Made by a program: the position numbers and the translations under genes | DNA from: Bacteroides sp. CAG:545 | Lineage (GTDB): Bacteria > Bacteroidota > Bacteroidia > Bacteroidales > UBA932 | Length of the DNA: 16,729 bases | Reading direction: 5' to 3' | NCBI GenBank assembly: GCA_000432515.1 | Contig: HF996051.1 | Span: 1-16,729 of the forward strand | Notes under the pieces: model-generated | The model's database searches: none | Told to the model about the DNA's origin: nothing | The model's input: the letters and a program-made list of their open reading frames with translations, nothing else | Shown here: one piece after another, positions 1-9,072 of the stretch | Position numbering within the stretch: the stretch's first letter is position 1 | Layout of the letters: each line of letters starts with the position of its first letter

Positions 1-73
1 AATGCTCCTTCAGCAATGCTCTCGCAATCAATTCCTGCAACGAGCGCTCGTCTTCTATTACCAGTATCTTCAT
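1..73 (-). CDS. Response regulator, N-terminal fragment (cut by window edge)
   Basis: On the minus strand an ATG at 73-71 opens a frame that runs off the left edge and reads MKILVIEDERSLQELIARAL and a few more residues. The beta-strand ILVIEDE with its acidic pair (E7, D8) is the start of a CheY-like receiver domain, where these residues bind Mg2+ next to the phosphoacceptor Asp. The output domain lies outside the window; an OmpR-type DNA-binding regulator is the commonest arrangement but cannot be seen. It diverges from the PUL operon, so a role in PUL control is possible but not shown. Confidence 0.8.
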   Translation of the reverse strand, partial: MKILVIEDERSLQELIARALLKEH

Positions 74-359
74 AGTTCCATGTCAATGTCCTGAGGGCTG
101 CATGTCTCTTCAATAATTGTCAATGCTCTGAAAAACACGAGCTTACCCTCGCAGCCGTCAATGTAAACCCTTACGGTTCATCATCGTTTCCGTTTCTCGC
201 GACGCGACGAAATTACAAATAAAATCTGGAACGGATCTGAAATTTCTTCTGTTTTTCTTCAGCCAGTCAACTACAAAGGGTTTGTAAAAAATGATTAAAA
301 TGTCTTACTTTGCAGCTTAACCACTACCGTTGGGTCTCAATATGATTTGCACTTGAATT
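74..359. other. Divergent intergenic region between response regulator and ECF sigma gene
   Basis: This stretch separates the minus-strand response regulator from the plus-strand PUL operon. It holds the candidate sigma-gene promoter at 281-312. On the minus strand an open frame of about 35 codons (177-70) overlaps the response-regulator ATG by ATGA but has no convincing start codon. No RNA gene or repeat is seen. Confidence 0.5.
281..312 (+). promoter_or_regulatory. Bacteroides-type promoter for the ECF sigma / PUL operon
   Basis: TTTG (281-284), a 20-nt spacer and TTACTTTG (305-312) match the Bacteroidota primary-sigma consensus TTTG-N19-21-TAnnTTTG with one mismatch. The ATG of the sigma gene lies 47 nt downstream. 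The position suggests basal expression of the regulator by the housekeeping sigma factor. This is a pattern match only. Confidence 0.5.
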
Positions 360-896
360 ATGAACAACGAAAAAGAGTGTTTGAAACGTATCTCTGAGAA
401 TGACAAGGAGGCATTCTCGACTCTTTTCCGTTATTATTATCCTAAAACTGTCACATTTATTTCCTGCATCATAAAAGATTTGAAGATTGCTGAAGACTTG
501 TCACAGGACATTTTCTTGAAAGTCTGGCTTACAAGGGATGTCCTTGCAGAGATTGAGAATTTCGGATCTTGGCTCTATGTCCTGTCGAGGAACGCGGCCC
601 TTATGCATCTGCGTAAGAGAAAGCCGTCAACGACTATAGGAGACTTTGAGATGCTGGTGGACCAGTTCATTGAAGAACAGTGTTCTGTAAATTTCGAGAA
701 GGATGAGATTCGCAGGATAGTCGACAACATGCCGCCACGTCGTAGAGAGATATTCATCTGTAGCCGTAAATACGGAATGTCCAATGCTGAAATTGCCAAA
801 AGTCTCGGTGTCTCCAAGAAGACTGTAGAGAATCACTTGAATCTTGCATTGAATCAAATCAGGAAAGTTCTCGTAGTTTTAACTTTTTTTATCTGA
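360..896 (+). CDS. ECF RNA polymerase sigma factor (PUL-linked)
   Basis: This 178-residue protein is a typical two-domain ECF sigma factor. Sigma region 2 spans about residues 15-88, including the AEDLSQDIFLKVW helix and SWLYVLSRNAALMHLRKRK, which binds the -10 element. Sigma region 4 spans about 118-172, including MPPRRREIF and the helix-turn-helix NAEIAKSLGVSKKTVENHL. In Bacteroidota such factors sit beside a FecR anti-sigma factor and a SusC carrying an STN domain, as here, and switch on the adjacent PUL when ligand is sensed. The anti-sigma gene starts 64 nt downstream. The family is certain; the target promoter is not visible by inspection. Confidence 0.93.
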   Translation: MNNEKECLKRISENDKEAFSTLFRYYYPKTVTFISCIIKDLKIAEDLSQDIFLKVWLTRDVLAEIENFGSWLYVLSRNAALMHLRKRKPSTTIGDFEMLVDQFIEEQCSVNFEKDEIRRIVDNMPPRRREIFICSRKYGMSNAEIAKSLGVSKKTVENHLNLALNQIRKVLVVLTFFI

Positions 897-960
897 CCAT
901 TAGGGGTATTGCACTTGTTGTGCATCTTATATGTGAATCACCATATAATTCACATTCAAG

Positions 961-1845
961 ATGCCACATAAAATGCGTAAAGAATTCAATTGGAAACTTA
1001 TTGATTCCAAGTCATATCCTAAATATAAAACTGAAAGGGCTCTGTCTGCTGTCTTGAATAAAGCGGAAAAAGAAGAACGTAGAAAAGGGGTGTTTACGGT
1101 ATTCTTGCGATGGGCTACAGGTGTTGCCGCTGCAATACTTATTTGCTTCGTATCTTATCTCATGTTGGACAGCAAGAAGACTCCTCCGGTAAATCTTGTT
1201 GCTGAGCAGATTGTAGTCTCGGCTCCGAATGGACAGACGAGGACAGTATATCTTCCTGATTCGACCAAAGTAGTATTGAATTCCGGTTCCGTTATCTTCT
1301 ATCCGGAGACTTTTAATGGCTCGAAAAGGAGCGTATGCCTTTCCGGAGAGGCGCTTTTTGATGTTACTTCAGACAAAGACTATCCGTTCTTCGTTAAAAC
1401 TTCTGACGTCACTGTTCGTGTTCTTGGTACGAAGTTCAATGTAAGAGCATATCCTGATGAGGCGGAAATTTCCACCGTACTTTGTAGAGGTTCTGTTGAA
1501 GTGAGTACAAATTCGGAAATCTGTCAGACACTTGTTCCTGGGCAGGAATTCCGTTACCGGAAAACAACTGGAGCTTATTCTGTAGATGAGGTGGACACAG
1601 ATTCTGTCGTTCTGTGGGAAAGCGGAGGCATATACCTCGAAGATGGAAGTATCCACGATCTGGTGCGTCTTCTTCAACTTCGCTTCGACGTGAATATATA
1701 TCTTACTACCGACAGGTATGACAAGGATGTTCTTACCGTCAAGTTTAGCCATGGGGAGGGCTTGGATGATATTCTCTCAGTCGTCAGCAGGCTTCTTCCT
1801 GGTATGAAATACAAAATGAATGATTCAAATGTTTATATAAAATAA
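961..1845 (+). CDS. FecR-family anti-sigma factor
   Basis: This 294-residue protein has a short cytoplasmic N-terminus, one transmembrane helix at about 48-69 (WATGVAAAILICFVSYLML), a periplasmic FecR domain at about 84-185 and a C-terminal DUF4974/STN-like domain at about 222-292 (GGIYLEDGSIHDLVRLLQL). The cytoplasmic part would hold the adjacent ECF sigma factor, and the periplasmic part would contact the STN domain of the SusC encoded 10 nt downstream. The start at 961 is followed by a second in-frame ATG at 973 (MRKEFNWKL), which could be the true one. Length and layout are normal for PUL anti-sigma factors. Confidence 0.9.
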   Translation: MPHKMRKEFNWKLIDSKSYPKYKTERALSAVLNKAEKEERRKGVFTVFLRWATGVAAAILICFVSYLMLDSKKTPPVNLVAEQIVVSAPNGQTRTVYLPDSTKVVLNSGSVIFYPETFNGSKRSVCLSGEALFDVTSDKDYPFFVKTSDVTVRVLGTKFNVRAYPDEAEISTVLCRGSVEVSTNSEICQTLVPGQEFRYRKTTGAYSVDEVDTDSVVLWESGGIYLEDGSIHDLVRLLQLRFDVNIYLTTDRYDKDVLTVKFSHGEGLDDILSVVSRLLPGMKYKMNDSNVYIK

Positions 1846-1855
1846 TACGGGAATT

Positions 1856-4800
1856 ATGAAAAGAGCACTTACTATAGTAATCATGATGATTCTTTTTTTT
1901 CTGACGGCGGTAGGAGCGTCTGCACAAGAGCAGATTGTCCGGTTTCAGAAAAAGTCAATGAAGATTTCTGCAGCATTGAATTTGATCGAGAGGCAGACGG
2001 GATTGACTTTTGCTTACAATAAAGGTCATCTTGACGTAAACAAGACTGTAGATGTGCCGGAAGGGAAGAATGTAATGGACGCACTTTCGGAGATACTTGC
2101 GGGGACTGGAACTCAAGCACATCTGAACGGAAAGGTGATAGTCATTTCGACTGTCGGAAACGAACTGAAGACCATAACTCTGAAGGGAACAGTGACCGAT
2201 AGGGCCGGAGAACCGCTTGCCGGGGCATCTATTATGCTTGATGGTACGTTGAAAGGTGTCCTTTCAGACGTTGACGGATCGTTCGTGTTCCCAGACTTGA
2301 CATGTCCTGCGTCCCTCAGGATTGACTATCTGGGGTTCGTTTCAAGGACTATAACCATCAGTGGTTCGGAACGCCAGCCGCTCAGTATTTCTCTTGAAGA
2401 AGACAACCGTCTGTTGTCTGAGTCTGTGGTTATCGGTTACGGAACACAGAAGAAAGAGACGCTTACCGGTTCCATCACGGTGAGGAAAATGACAGAGATT
2501 GAAAATCGTCCGATGACTCATGCTTCAGAGGCGCTTTACTCTATGCCGGGTCTTTACATTAACCAGAGTTCATCTAAACCTGGATCTGATGGGGCGACCA
2601 TCCGTGTTCGTGGCGTCGGGACCTTGAGTAGTTCCAGTCCGATGATTCTTGTCGATGGAATAGAATACTCTCTTGATGAGATTAATCCGGACGATATAGA
2701 AACAATATCCGTACTCAAAGATGCTTCCGCCTCGATTTATGGCTCCAAGGCGGCTAATGGTGTAATTCTCATCACGACGAAATCGGCCAAGAAGGGCGCC
2801 CCAGTTGTGAGACTGAAGGCAAACTTCGGAGTCCAGTCTCCTACGTATGTTCCTGATGTGGTGACGGATCCTATTCTATATATGAGGATGCGCAATCAGG
2901 CGGAGCTCAACGAGGGAAAGCTGGTGACGACTTACAACGATGCTGATATCCTTGAGTATGAAGAAGGAATGAAACACGACAAATATATCTATCCGGCTTC
3001 TGACTGGTATGACCTCTGCTATGAGCATGGTTTTGTACAGGAATACAATGCAAGCGTATCTGGAGGCGGTGATAAGGTGGACTATATGATCGGTTTAGGA
3101 TATATGCGGCAGAAAGGAGTGATGGTGAGCAATGACGATGCCACAAGATATTCATGGAACATCAAGGTCAACACACAGGTAACAAAGCGACTCAAGGTCG
3201 GGGCCAGCATACTTGGCAACTTTCGCTTCAATACTGAGCCGATTTACGGTGTCTCCACCACCATTAACGTCATTAATCGGGCACTGCCAATTTTCAGCAC
3301 TCGGCTCCCTGATGGCCGTTGGCTCAGTACTTGGCTTTCCACACCGGGGCGCAATAACCCTGAGAATCCTCTCCTTTATCTTAAGGAAGGTCGTACCACT
3401 AGGCAGCCGCACCGTCTTCTCGGAAAGATAGACCTTCAATATACACTTCCGTGGCATCTGACATATCGGGCGACTCTAGGTTACCTCAAAAGTGACAATT
3501 ACTCGAAGAACTTCAAGACGGCTATGTACACGTACAATCCCAAGACATATGAGAAGAAAGACTTCAGTCCATATGTTTATGTTAAGGATTGGGATTCAAA
3601 TGCGTACAACACTACCTTTTACAATACCTTGTCATACGACAATACCTTTGCCAAGAAGCATACACTTGGGGTGATGCTCGGATATGAGCACAAATACACG
3701 AACAGTGCAGCATTTACTGCAAAGAAACGTGACTATTTCAATAACCAACTCGATGCCTTGACTCCAGGAACGAAGATGGATGATATTACAGGTGCTGTTT
3801 CTGAGCAGATTCTCTCATCGTTCTTCGGGAGGGTAACTTACAATTATAAGGAGAAATATCTTGCCGACTTCACGGCCCGTTATGACGGATCTTCGAAATT
3901 TGCCAAGGGCAACCGATGGGCCTTCTTCCCTGCTGTGTCAATCGGTTGGAGACTGGATAAGGAAAATTGGATGAGGAATATATCCTGGATAGATATCCTT
4001 AAGCTTAGAGGTTCTGTCGGTCAGATGGGAAATCAGGCTATCGGAAACTACGAATACCTCATGTCGGTTCTTGCCAGTCCTTCATACAACTACTCTTTCG
4101 GTGATACCATCTCTGGAGGTGCTGCGATAAGGGATTTTGTGGATGATGATATATCTTGGGAGACTACGACCACCTACAATGCCGGTCTGGATTTTGCCGT
4201 TTTGGGAGGAAGGTTGAATTTTACTGCGGACTTCTATAAGAAACGAACTGAGGGTATCCTCAGGGATGTGAAGATACCTGCGCAGATTGGAAACCTGAAA
4301 GGTCCGAAGCAGAATATCGGAGTTGTGGCTAATGACGGTATGGAGTACAGCATCCAGTGGCGCGACGGATACAGGGACTTCCGGTATAGTCTGGGAGGTA
4401 ATTTCTGCTACAATAAAAATATTGTCGTAGATCTTAATGGACAGGAGTATATATCTACGTTCAACATCATTAAAGAGGGTGAACCTATCAGTGCGTGGTA
4501 CTTGTATCAGGCGGACGGCTTCTACAATAGTTACGAGGAAATTGCCAATTCTGCCACTGTCGGCAGTGGCGTAAAGCCGGGCTATATCCGTTACAAGGAC
4601 CTTAATGGTGACGGAAGTATCGATGACCGTGACCGTGCCGTTTCAGGAAACCTCACACCAAGTATCACCTATGCGTTCAACTTTTCCGTGGGGTGGAAGG
4701 GTGTAGAACTGTCGGCTCAGTTTCAGGGCGTAGCGGACGTGTACACATACCTTTCAGGCAATCTTGCTGCTCCGTTCTGGAATGGTGCCGGCGTGTTGAA

Positions 4801-5143
4801 AGAGTGGACTACAGACGCTTGGACAGAAGAAAACCATAATTCGAGACTGCCGATTCTCCATACGGCGACAGGCGCTCCGGAAATGCATAACTACAAGAAT
4901 ACCCAATGGCTATATGATGCATCTTATCTGAGATGCAAGCAACTGCAGCTTTCGTGGACTATGCCTGAGAAATGGATGAAAGTTATCAAGATGAAACAGA
5001 TTCAGTTGTTTGTCAATGGCCAAAATCTCTTCACCTTCTCTCCTCTGAAGATGTTCGATCCGGAAATTGACCTTTCCAGCACGAACCTGATCCAGTATCC
5101 ATCGTTGAAGACATATAATTTCGGTTTCAACATCACATTTTAA
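1856..5143 (+). CDS. SusC/RagA-family TonB-dependent outer-membrane transporter with STN domain
   Basis: This 1095-residue protein imports oligosaccharides through the outer membrane using TonB energy. It has a Sec signal peptide (1-23, ending VGASA), an STN signalling domain (about 30-98), a CarboxypepD_reg-like beta-sandwich (about 106-187) and the SusC junction motif ESVVIGYGTQKKETLTGSI starting at E189. A plug domain follows (to about 315, with VRVRG-type and DIETISVLKDASASIYGSKA motifs), then a barrel ending in a C-terminal Phe (FGFNITF). The STN domain marks it as a signal transducer to the upstream FecR/sigma pair. The susD-like gene starts 15 nt later, giving the usual SusCD complex. 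The substrate is not set by sequence; the locus suggests an alpha-galactoside glycan. Confidence 0.96.
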   Translation: MKRALTIVIMMILFFLTAVGASAQEQIVRFQKKSMKISAALNLIERQTGLTFAYNKGHLDVNKTVDVPEGKNVMDALSEILAGTGTQAHLNGKVIVISTVGNELKTITLKGTVTDRAGEPLAGASIMLDGTLKGVLSDVDGSFVFPDLTCPASLRIDYLGFVSRTITISGSERQPLSISLEEDNRLLSESVVIGYGTQKKETLTGSITVRKMTEIENRPMTHASEALYSMPGLYINQSSSKPGSDGATIRVRGVGTLSSSSPMILVDGIEYSLDEINPDDIETISVLKDASASIYGSKAANGVILITTKSAKKGAPVVRLKANFGVQSPTYVPDVVTDPILYMRMRNQAELNEGKLVTTYNDADILEYEEGMKHDKYIYPASDWYDLCYEHGFVQEYNASVSGGGDKVDYMIGLGYMRQKGVMVSNDDATRYSWNIKVNTQVTKRLKVGASILGNFRFNTEPIYGVSTTINVINRALPIFSTRLPDGRWLSTWLSTPGRNNPENPLLYLKEGRTTRQPHRLLGKIDLQYTLPWHLTYRATLGYLKSDNYSKNFKTAMYTYNPKTYEKKDFSPYVYVKDWDSNAYNTTFYNTLSYDNTFAKKHTLGVMLGYEHKYTNSAAFTAKKRDYFNNQLDALTPGTKMDDITGAVSEQILSSFFGRVTYNYKEKYLADFTARYDGSSKFAKGNRWAFFPAVSIGWRLDKENWMRNISWIDILKLRGSVGQMGNQAIGNYEYLMSVLASPSYNYSFGDTISGGAAIRDFVDDDISWETTTTYNAGLDFAVLGGRLNFTADFYKKRTEGILRDVKIPAQIGNLKGPKQNIGVVANDGMEYSIQWRDGYRDFRYSLGGNFCYNKNIVVDLNGQEYISTFNIIKEGEPISAWYLYQADGFYNSYEEIANSATVGSGVKPGYIRYKDLNGDGSIDDRDRAVSGNLTPSITYAFNFSVGWKGVELSAQFQGVADVYTYLSGNLAAPFWNGAGVLKEWTTDAWTEENHNSRLPILHTATGAPEMHNYKNTQWLYDASYLRCKQLQLSWTMPEKWMKVIKMKQIQLFVNGQNLFTFSPLKMFDPEIDLSSTNLIQYPSLKTYNFGFNITF

Positions 5144-5158
5144 ATCGCGAACAGCATT

Positions 5159-6694
5159 ATGAAACATATTGGAAAAATCTTTATTTCGACTGCATCCGTG
5201 ATTCTGGTAGCGTCTTGTAGTCTTGACACTATCCCGTCGGATCGCTATACCGTCGAGACGTTCTGGCAGTCAGCCGAGGGTACGGAGGCTGCGATGACCG
5301 GATGCTACAATGTTCTCACGCATTCTGGCGCTCTTAACATTGATCCTCTACTTGAGGACTGTGCTACTCCGAACGAGTACAACTACAGCAATTCCCACGG
5401 GTGGAATGAAATCGCGCTTGGTACTCATTCGGCCAATTCTGCAGGTGTCATCAGCGATCGTTGGAAAGCTTGTTATGAGGGCATCGGGCGGTGTAATACG
5501 CACCTTGACAGACTCCCTGGAGCAGAGGCTAGTGAGGAGAGAAAACTCCAAATGGAGGGCGAGGCAAAGTTTCTCAGAGCTCTGTACTATTATCTTCTAG
5601 TAACTTATTACAATGGCGTTCCGCTCGTGCTCAGCATTCCTGAGATGTCACATGGTACTCTTCCAAGAAGCAGCCGCGAAGAGGTTGTGTCCCAGATTAT
5701 TGGAGATTTAGACAGAGCGGCCGAGTGTCTCGACTGGAAATGGGGTTCGAAGTCGGATAAAGGCCGTGCGACCAAAGGTGCGGCAATGTCGCTTAAGGCA
5801 AGACTATTGCTTTTTGAGGCCAGCCCTTTGGTCAATGAAAAGGGTGATCTCGCCCTGTGGAAAAAGGCTGCGGATGCGGCTGCTGAGGTTATGGACCATG
5901 CTAAAGAAGCCGGTTATGACCTCTTCCCGGATTATAGGAAATTATTCCTTCCGGCAAATGAACACAGTTGTGAGTGTATTTTCGATGTGGAGTATTCGAA
6001 GACAAAGAACACACCTATAAACGCGTGGAACGTCCAAAGTGTGCAGTATCGCAATAACGCACCGCTTCTGGATCTGGTTAACGCGTACGAATCTTCAGAC
6101 GGCAAGACTTACGCCCAAGACAATTATGACAAGAAAGACCCTCGTTTCAAAGCTACTGTCTTCTATCCAGGATGCACTTTTCTCGGAAAGGCCAACAGTA
6201 CCGCAACTCAGATTTGTCAGTTTACCGGATTTGCTCACAAGAAACTTACCATATATGATAACCAAGCCCGCGATCCCGATGATGGTAATGGCGAGACGAA
6301 CTATATGTTCATAAGGTATGCGGATGTGCTGCTTATGTTCGCAGAGGCCAAGAACGAGGTAGAAACAAGCCCTTCTGCAGAGGTGTATTCAGCATTGAAC
6401 GCAGTCCGCAAGCGTGCCGGTATCCCTATAATAAAGACAGGAACTCTTGACAAAGAGCAGATGCGTGAGGTTATACGCCACGAGCGCAGAATCGAATTCG
6501 CCGGCGAAGGACTTTATTACAATGATATCCGTCGCTGGAAAATTGCGGAGGAGGTAATGAATGACGAAATCTGCGACTACAACGGTACTGCAATAGCAAT
6601 CAGGGCATTCGACCCTGAGCGAGACTACTGGTGGCCTATCCCTTCGGAGCAGCGTCTTTTGAACAAAAACCTTGATCAGAATCCGAATTATTAG
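5159..6694 (+). CDS. RagB/SusD-family surface glycan-binding lipoprotein
   Basis: This 511-residue lipoprotein has a signal peptide ending in the lipobox VASC with Cys20 as the lipidated residue. The mature start SLDTIPSDRYTVETFW and the central TPR-like segment (EGEAKFLRALYYYLLVTYYNGVPLV) are typical of SusD proteins. So are IRYADVLLMFAEAKNEV, LNAVRKRAGIP, RHERRIEFAGEGLYYNDIRRW and the C-terminal DYWWPIPSEQRLLNKNLDQN. It caps the SusC barrel from outside and delivers ligand. It is directly downstream of susC in the same operon. Length is normal and no defects are seen. Confidence 0.95.
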   Translation: MKHIGKIFISTASVILVASCSLDTIPSDRYTVETFWQSAEGTEAAMTGCYNVLTHSGALNIDPLLEDCATPNEYNYSNSHGWNEIALGTHSANSAGVISDRWKACYEGIGRCNTHLDRLPGAEASEERKLQMEGEAKFLRALYYYLLVTYYNGVPLVLSIPEMSHGTLPRSSREEVVSQIIGDLDRAAECLDWKWGSKSDKGRATKGAAMSLKARLLLFEASPLVNEKGDLALWKKAADAAAEVMDHAKEAGYDLFPDYRKLFLPANEHSCECIFDVEYSKTKNTPINAWNVQSVQYRNNAPLLDLVNAYESSDGKTYAQDNYDKKDPRFKATVFYPGCTFLGKANSTATQICQFTGFAHKKLTIYDNQARDPDDGNGETNYMFIRYADVLLMFAEAKNEVETSPSAEVYSALNAVRKRAGIPIIKTGTLDKEQMREVIRHERRIEFAGEGLYYNDIRRWKIAEEVMNDEICDYNGTAIAIRAFDPERDYWWPIPSEQRLLNKNLDQNPNY

Positions 6695-6742
6695 GATATG
6701 ACAAATCACGCTATGATGAAAGTTGACTTTAAACGTATGGAA

Positions 6743-7711
6743 ATGAAACACATATATACGAGACTTGCTTTTCTTTTTCTTCTTCTTCTTTGTGCATCTT
6801 GCCAGAAACAAGAGCCGGAAGGGCCATATATCCCTTGGCGTCCTGAAAACGTTGAGAAAGGGACCATTGAACTTAAGGATGCGACCCGTCCATTGATTGT
6901 CACGGAACAGTCACAGGGACACATCGTAATCGTGGACCAGCCGACAGGAAAAATAGCTTGGGAATGGAAGCCGGCAGAGGATGGCTTGGATCCTTCTCAG
7001 GTGAAACTTTTCACTGAGCCGGATGAGGCCAAACCTGTGCTGGACAAGAGTTGTGTGCTTGTGACAGCCTCGAGCGGAGGCGCTGCATTGGTACGTATCG
7101 AAGACAAGAAGGTGCTTTTTGTGGTCAATGCCGGGGGGAGCCCTCACTCTGCGGAGATTCTCCCAGACGGCAGTATAGTGGTTGCCTGCAGCAATTCCAA
7201 TAAACTTCAGATATATAAGTGCCGAGATGGGGTTTATGATACGAAGCCGACCTCGTCCGCTGTGGTGGCAGCTGCCCATAATGCCGTCTGGGATAAGAAA
7301 CGCGAGTGCCTGTGGACTGCCTCTGAGGGACGTGTTTACAAGTACTCTTACGATAAGACCAAAACGACACTGACCCAAGAATATGGCTATGATGTGCCGG
7401 ACAACATGTCGATGATTCACGACCTCATTCCTGTTTATGGAAAGGATGAACTCTATCTCACCACGGGCAAAAACGTCTTCAGTTTCAACCCCGAAACAGG
7501 AAAGGTGGTGTCTGTGGAACTTGCCTACAAAAAGAACGTCAAAAGTATCTCGACCGGTCCTGAAGGATGGCCGCAAATCCTCACGAGACCGACTTCTTCG
7601 TCCTACTGGACCAGTGAGGTAGTGGACTTCAACGGCAACTGTCTCTTCTCGTACTTCAAGTACAAGATTTATAAGGTCAGGTGGTATGTGGACCAACCTT
7701 TTTCTTATTAG
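6743..7711 (+). CDS. Lipoprotein with DUF6528-like beta-propeller
   Basis: I start this 322-residue protein at 6743 because MKHIYTRLAFLFLLLLCASC is a clean lipoprotein signal with Cys20; the open frame extends up to an ATG at 6698. The mature part is all-beta with repeated strand units such as PLIVTEQSQGHIVIVDQPTGKI and GSPHSAEILPDGSIVVACS. It resembles, from memory, DUF6528 proteins. One His falls in each of three successive repeats (H135 in SPHSAE, H179 in AAHNAVW, H226 in MIHDLIP), 44 and 47 residues apart, which could build a central pocket. Its place just after susD is where surface glycan-binding proteins or surface enzymes usually sit. Function is unknown; ligand binding or a lyase-like activity are both possible. 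Confidence 0.75.
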   Translation: MKHIYTRLAFLFLLLLCASCQKQEPEGPYIPWRPENVEKGTIELKDATRPLIVTEQSQGHIVIVDQPTGKIAWEWKPAEDGLDPSQVKLFTEPDEAKPVLDKSCVLVTASSGGAALVRIEDKKVLFVVNAGGSPHSAEILPDGSIVVACSNSNKLQIYKCRDGVYDTKPTSSAVVAAAHNAVWDKKRECLWTASEGRVYKYSYDKTKTTLTQEYGYDVPDNMSMIHDLIPVYGKDELYLTTGKNVFSFNPETGKVVSVELAYKKNVKSISTGPEGWPQILTRPTSSSYWTSEVVDFNGNCLFSYFKYKIYKVRWYVDQPFSY

Positions 7712-7743
7712 ATTCCAGATAAATGATTAATTGTGATAAAAAT

Positions 7744-9072
7744 ATGAAAACCAATAAATTACTTGTTTTTCTCGCCTCTTTGTCTGCTGTGTGTATGCTT
7801 TCTTGTACAAAAGCGGTGAATCGCGAAGTAGAGGCGGAAACTCAGGAGCGTACCATTCCTGCGACTCCTGGCAACATCAACAAAATTCCTGCGAAGCTTA
7901 AATGTGTTCACGGAGAGGTCTTCCAGTTCAGTGTAAATGAAGTGAAATGGGCCGACAGTTACGAGTGGAAAATAGCTGACGAGGCATCTGGATTGCTTAC
8001 CATTATCGAAGGACAAGGTACGAACATGATAAAGGTCAAGGCCGCGGACACCGATTGCGAGATACCTCGCAGATCTGTTTCCGTTGTCGCGAAGAATGAA
8101 CTGGGACAAAGTAAGGAGAGACTTTTTCTTGCTATCCTGACTGTAGGAGAGGGGACTGTCGTACCTGAGCCCCAACCTGAACCTGAGCCAGAGCCGGATG
8201 ATGTCAGCAAGAAGTATGGTTCAAAGACCTGGATGACCATGAACTGTTTCGAATCAGGTAATGATGGAAAACTCGGAACGGCTATAGACATTACCGGAAT
8301 TACTGTGAAAGGAATGACGGAAGCCGCATTGAGCGAGATAAATGATAAAGCTGGACGTTTCTATACATGGTACGAGGCGATGACGGGTATTCCTGCCTGT
8401 ACGAAGGAACAGTATGAAGAGAAGATAGCATCTTATGGTGGCAAGGATGATGCTGGCAATGCCTTTACTCTAGATGGTACAGAAGGAGGGGAGTACAATG
8501 TCCAACTTCGTGGCTGCTGCCCTGAGGGGTGGCATGTTGCCAACTGTAACGATTGGTGGGATTTGCTCCACGCAATAAAGTCAGAGTATAATGTAGGTGA
8601 GGATATCTATAAGGGAGAATTCTCATTCAATGGAGGATGTCTTGCTACCCTGCCGGGCGTCACGAAAGATGAATTCTACAAGAATGGCTCGACTGTGAAG
8701 AATATGGGCAATGTCGGAGCATGGCTTCGTGGAGGCAATGGCCGTCTTGTGGATGGTGGCGTATGGAATCAGACCAATGAAACTTTGAAAGATAAGGATG
8801 CAGCAGGACCGATAGTACAGTTTGTTTCTGGCGCTGACGAAGTGGGATTTGGATGGTATCCTGCAGGACGTATTGAGATTGATGGCGTAACAATCAATGC
8901 AAAAGCCCCGGGCAAGTACGGATTCCTATGGTTTATTGGACAACAAGATGCTGATTATGCACGCTCCCTCTGTATCTCTGGAACGAGTATGAACCTCAAT
9001 ATGATGAATACGAAGCGTGTAGAGGCAAATAAACTCTCGCGTCTGAATGTTCGTTGTGTTAAAAACTACTAA
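7744..9072 (+). CDS. Lipoprotein with PKD-like region, Pro-Glu linker and FISUMP domain
   Basis: The likely start at 7744 gives 442 residues beginning with a lipoprotein signal (MKTNKLLVFLASLSAVCMLSC, Cys21); an ATG at 7723 is also in frame. Residues 30-135 resemble an Ig/PKD-like sandwich (FQFSVNEVKWADSYEW). A PEPQPEPEPEP linker follows at about 140-152. The rest carries Fibrobacter succinogenes major paralogous domain (FISUMP, TIGR02145) hallmarks: YGSKTWMTMN, GRFYTWYEAMTG, CCPEGWHVANCNDWWDLL and the terminal LNVRCVKNY. FISUMP domains occur in surface lipoproteins of Bacteroidota and have no settled biochemical role. Given its place after susCD, a surface ligand-binding role is my inference. 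Its stop codon abuts the next ATG, so translation may be coupled. Confidence 0.8.
   Translation: MKTNKLLVFLASLSAVCMLSCTKAVNREVEAETQERTIPATPGNINKIPAKLKCVHGEVFQFSVNEVKWADSYEWKIADEASGLLTIIEGQGTNMIKVKAADTDCEIPRRSVSVVAKNELGQSKERLFLAILTVGEGTVVPEPQPEPEPEPDDVSKKYGSKTWMTMNCFESGNDGKLGTAIDITGITVKGMTEAALSEINDKAGRFYTWYEAMTGIPACTKEQYEEKIASYGGKDDAGNAFTLDGTEGGEYNVQLRGCCPEGWHVANCNDWWDLLHAIKSEYNVGEDIYKGEFSFNGGCLATLPGVTKDEFYKNGSTVKNMGNVGAWLRGGNGRLVDGGVWNQTNETLKDKDAAGPIVQFVSGADEVGFGWYPAGRIEIDGVTINAKAPGKYGFLWFIGQQDADYARSLCISGTSMNLNMMNTKRVEANKLSRLNVRCVKNY

Noticed and set aside
6911..7696. Long minus-strand frame of 261 codons opposite the propeller lipoprotein
   Set aside because: No recognisable domain or signal, and the plus-strand frame has a lipoprotein signal and beta-propeller repeats; it is a mirror of the real gene.
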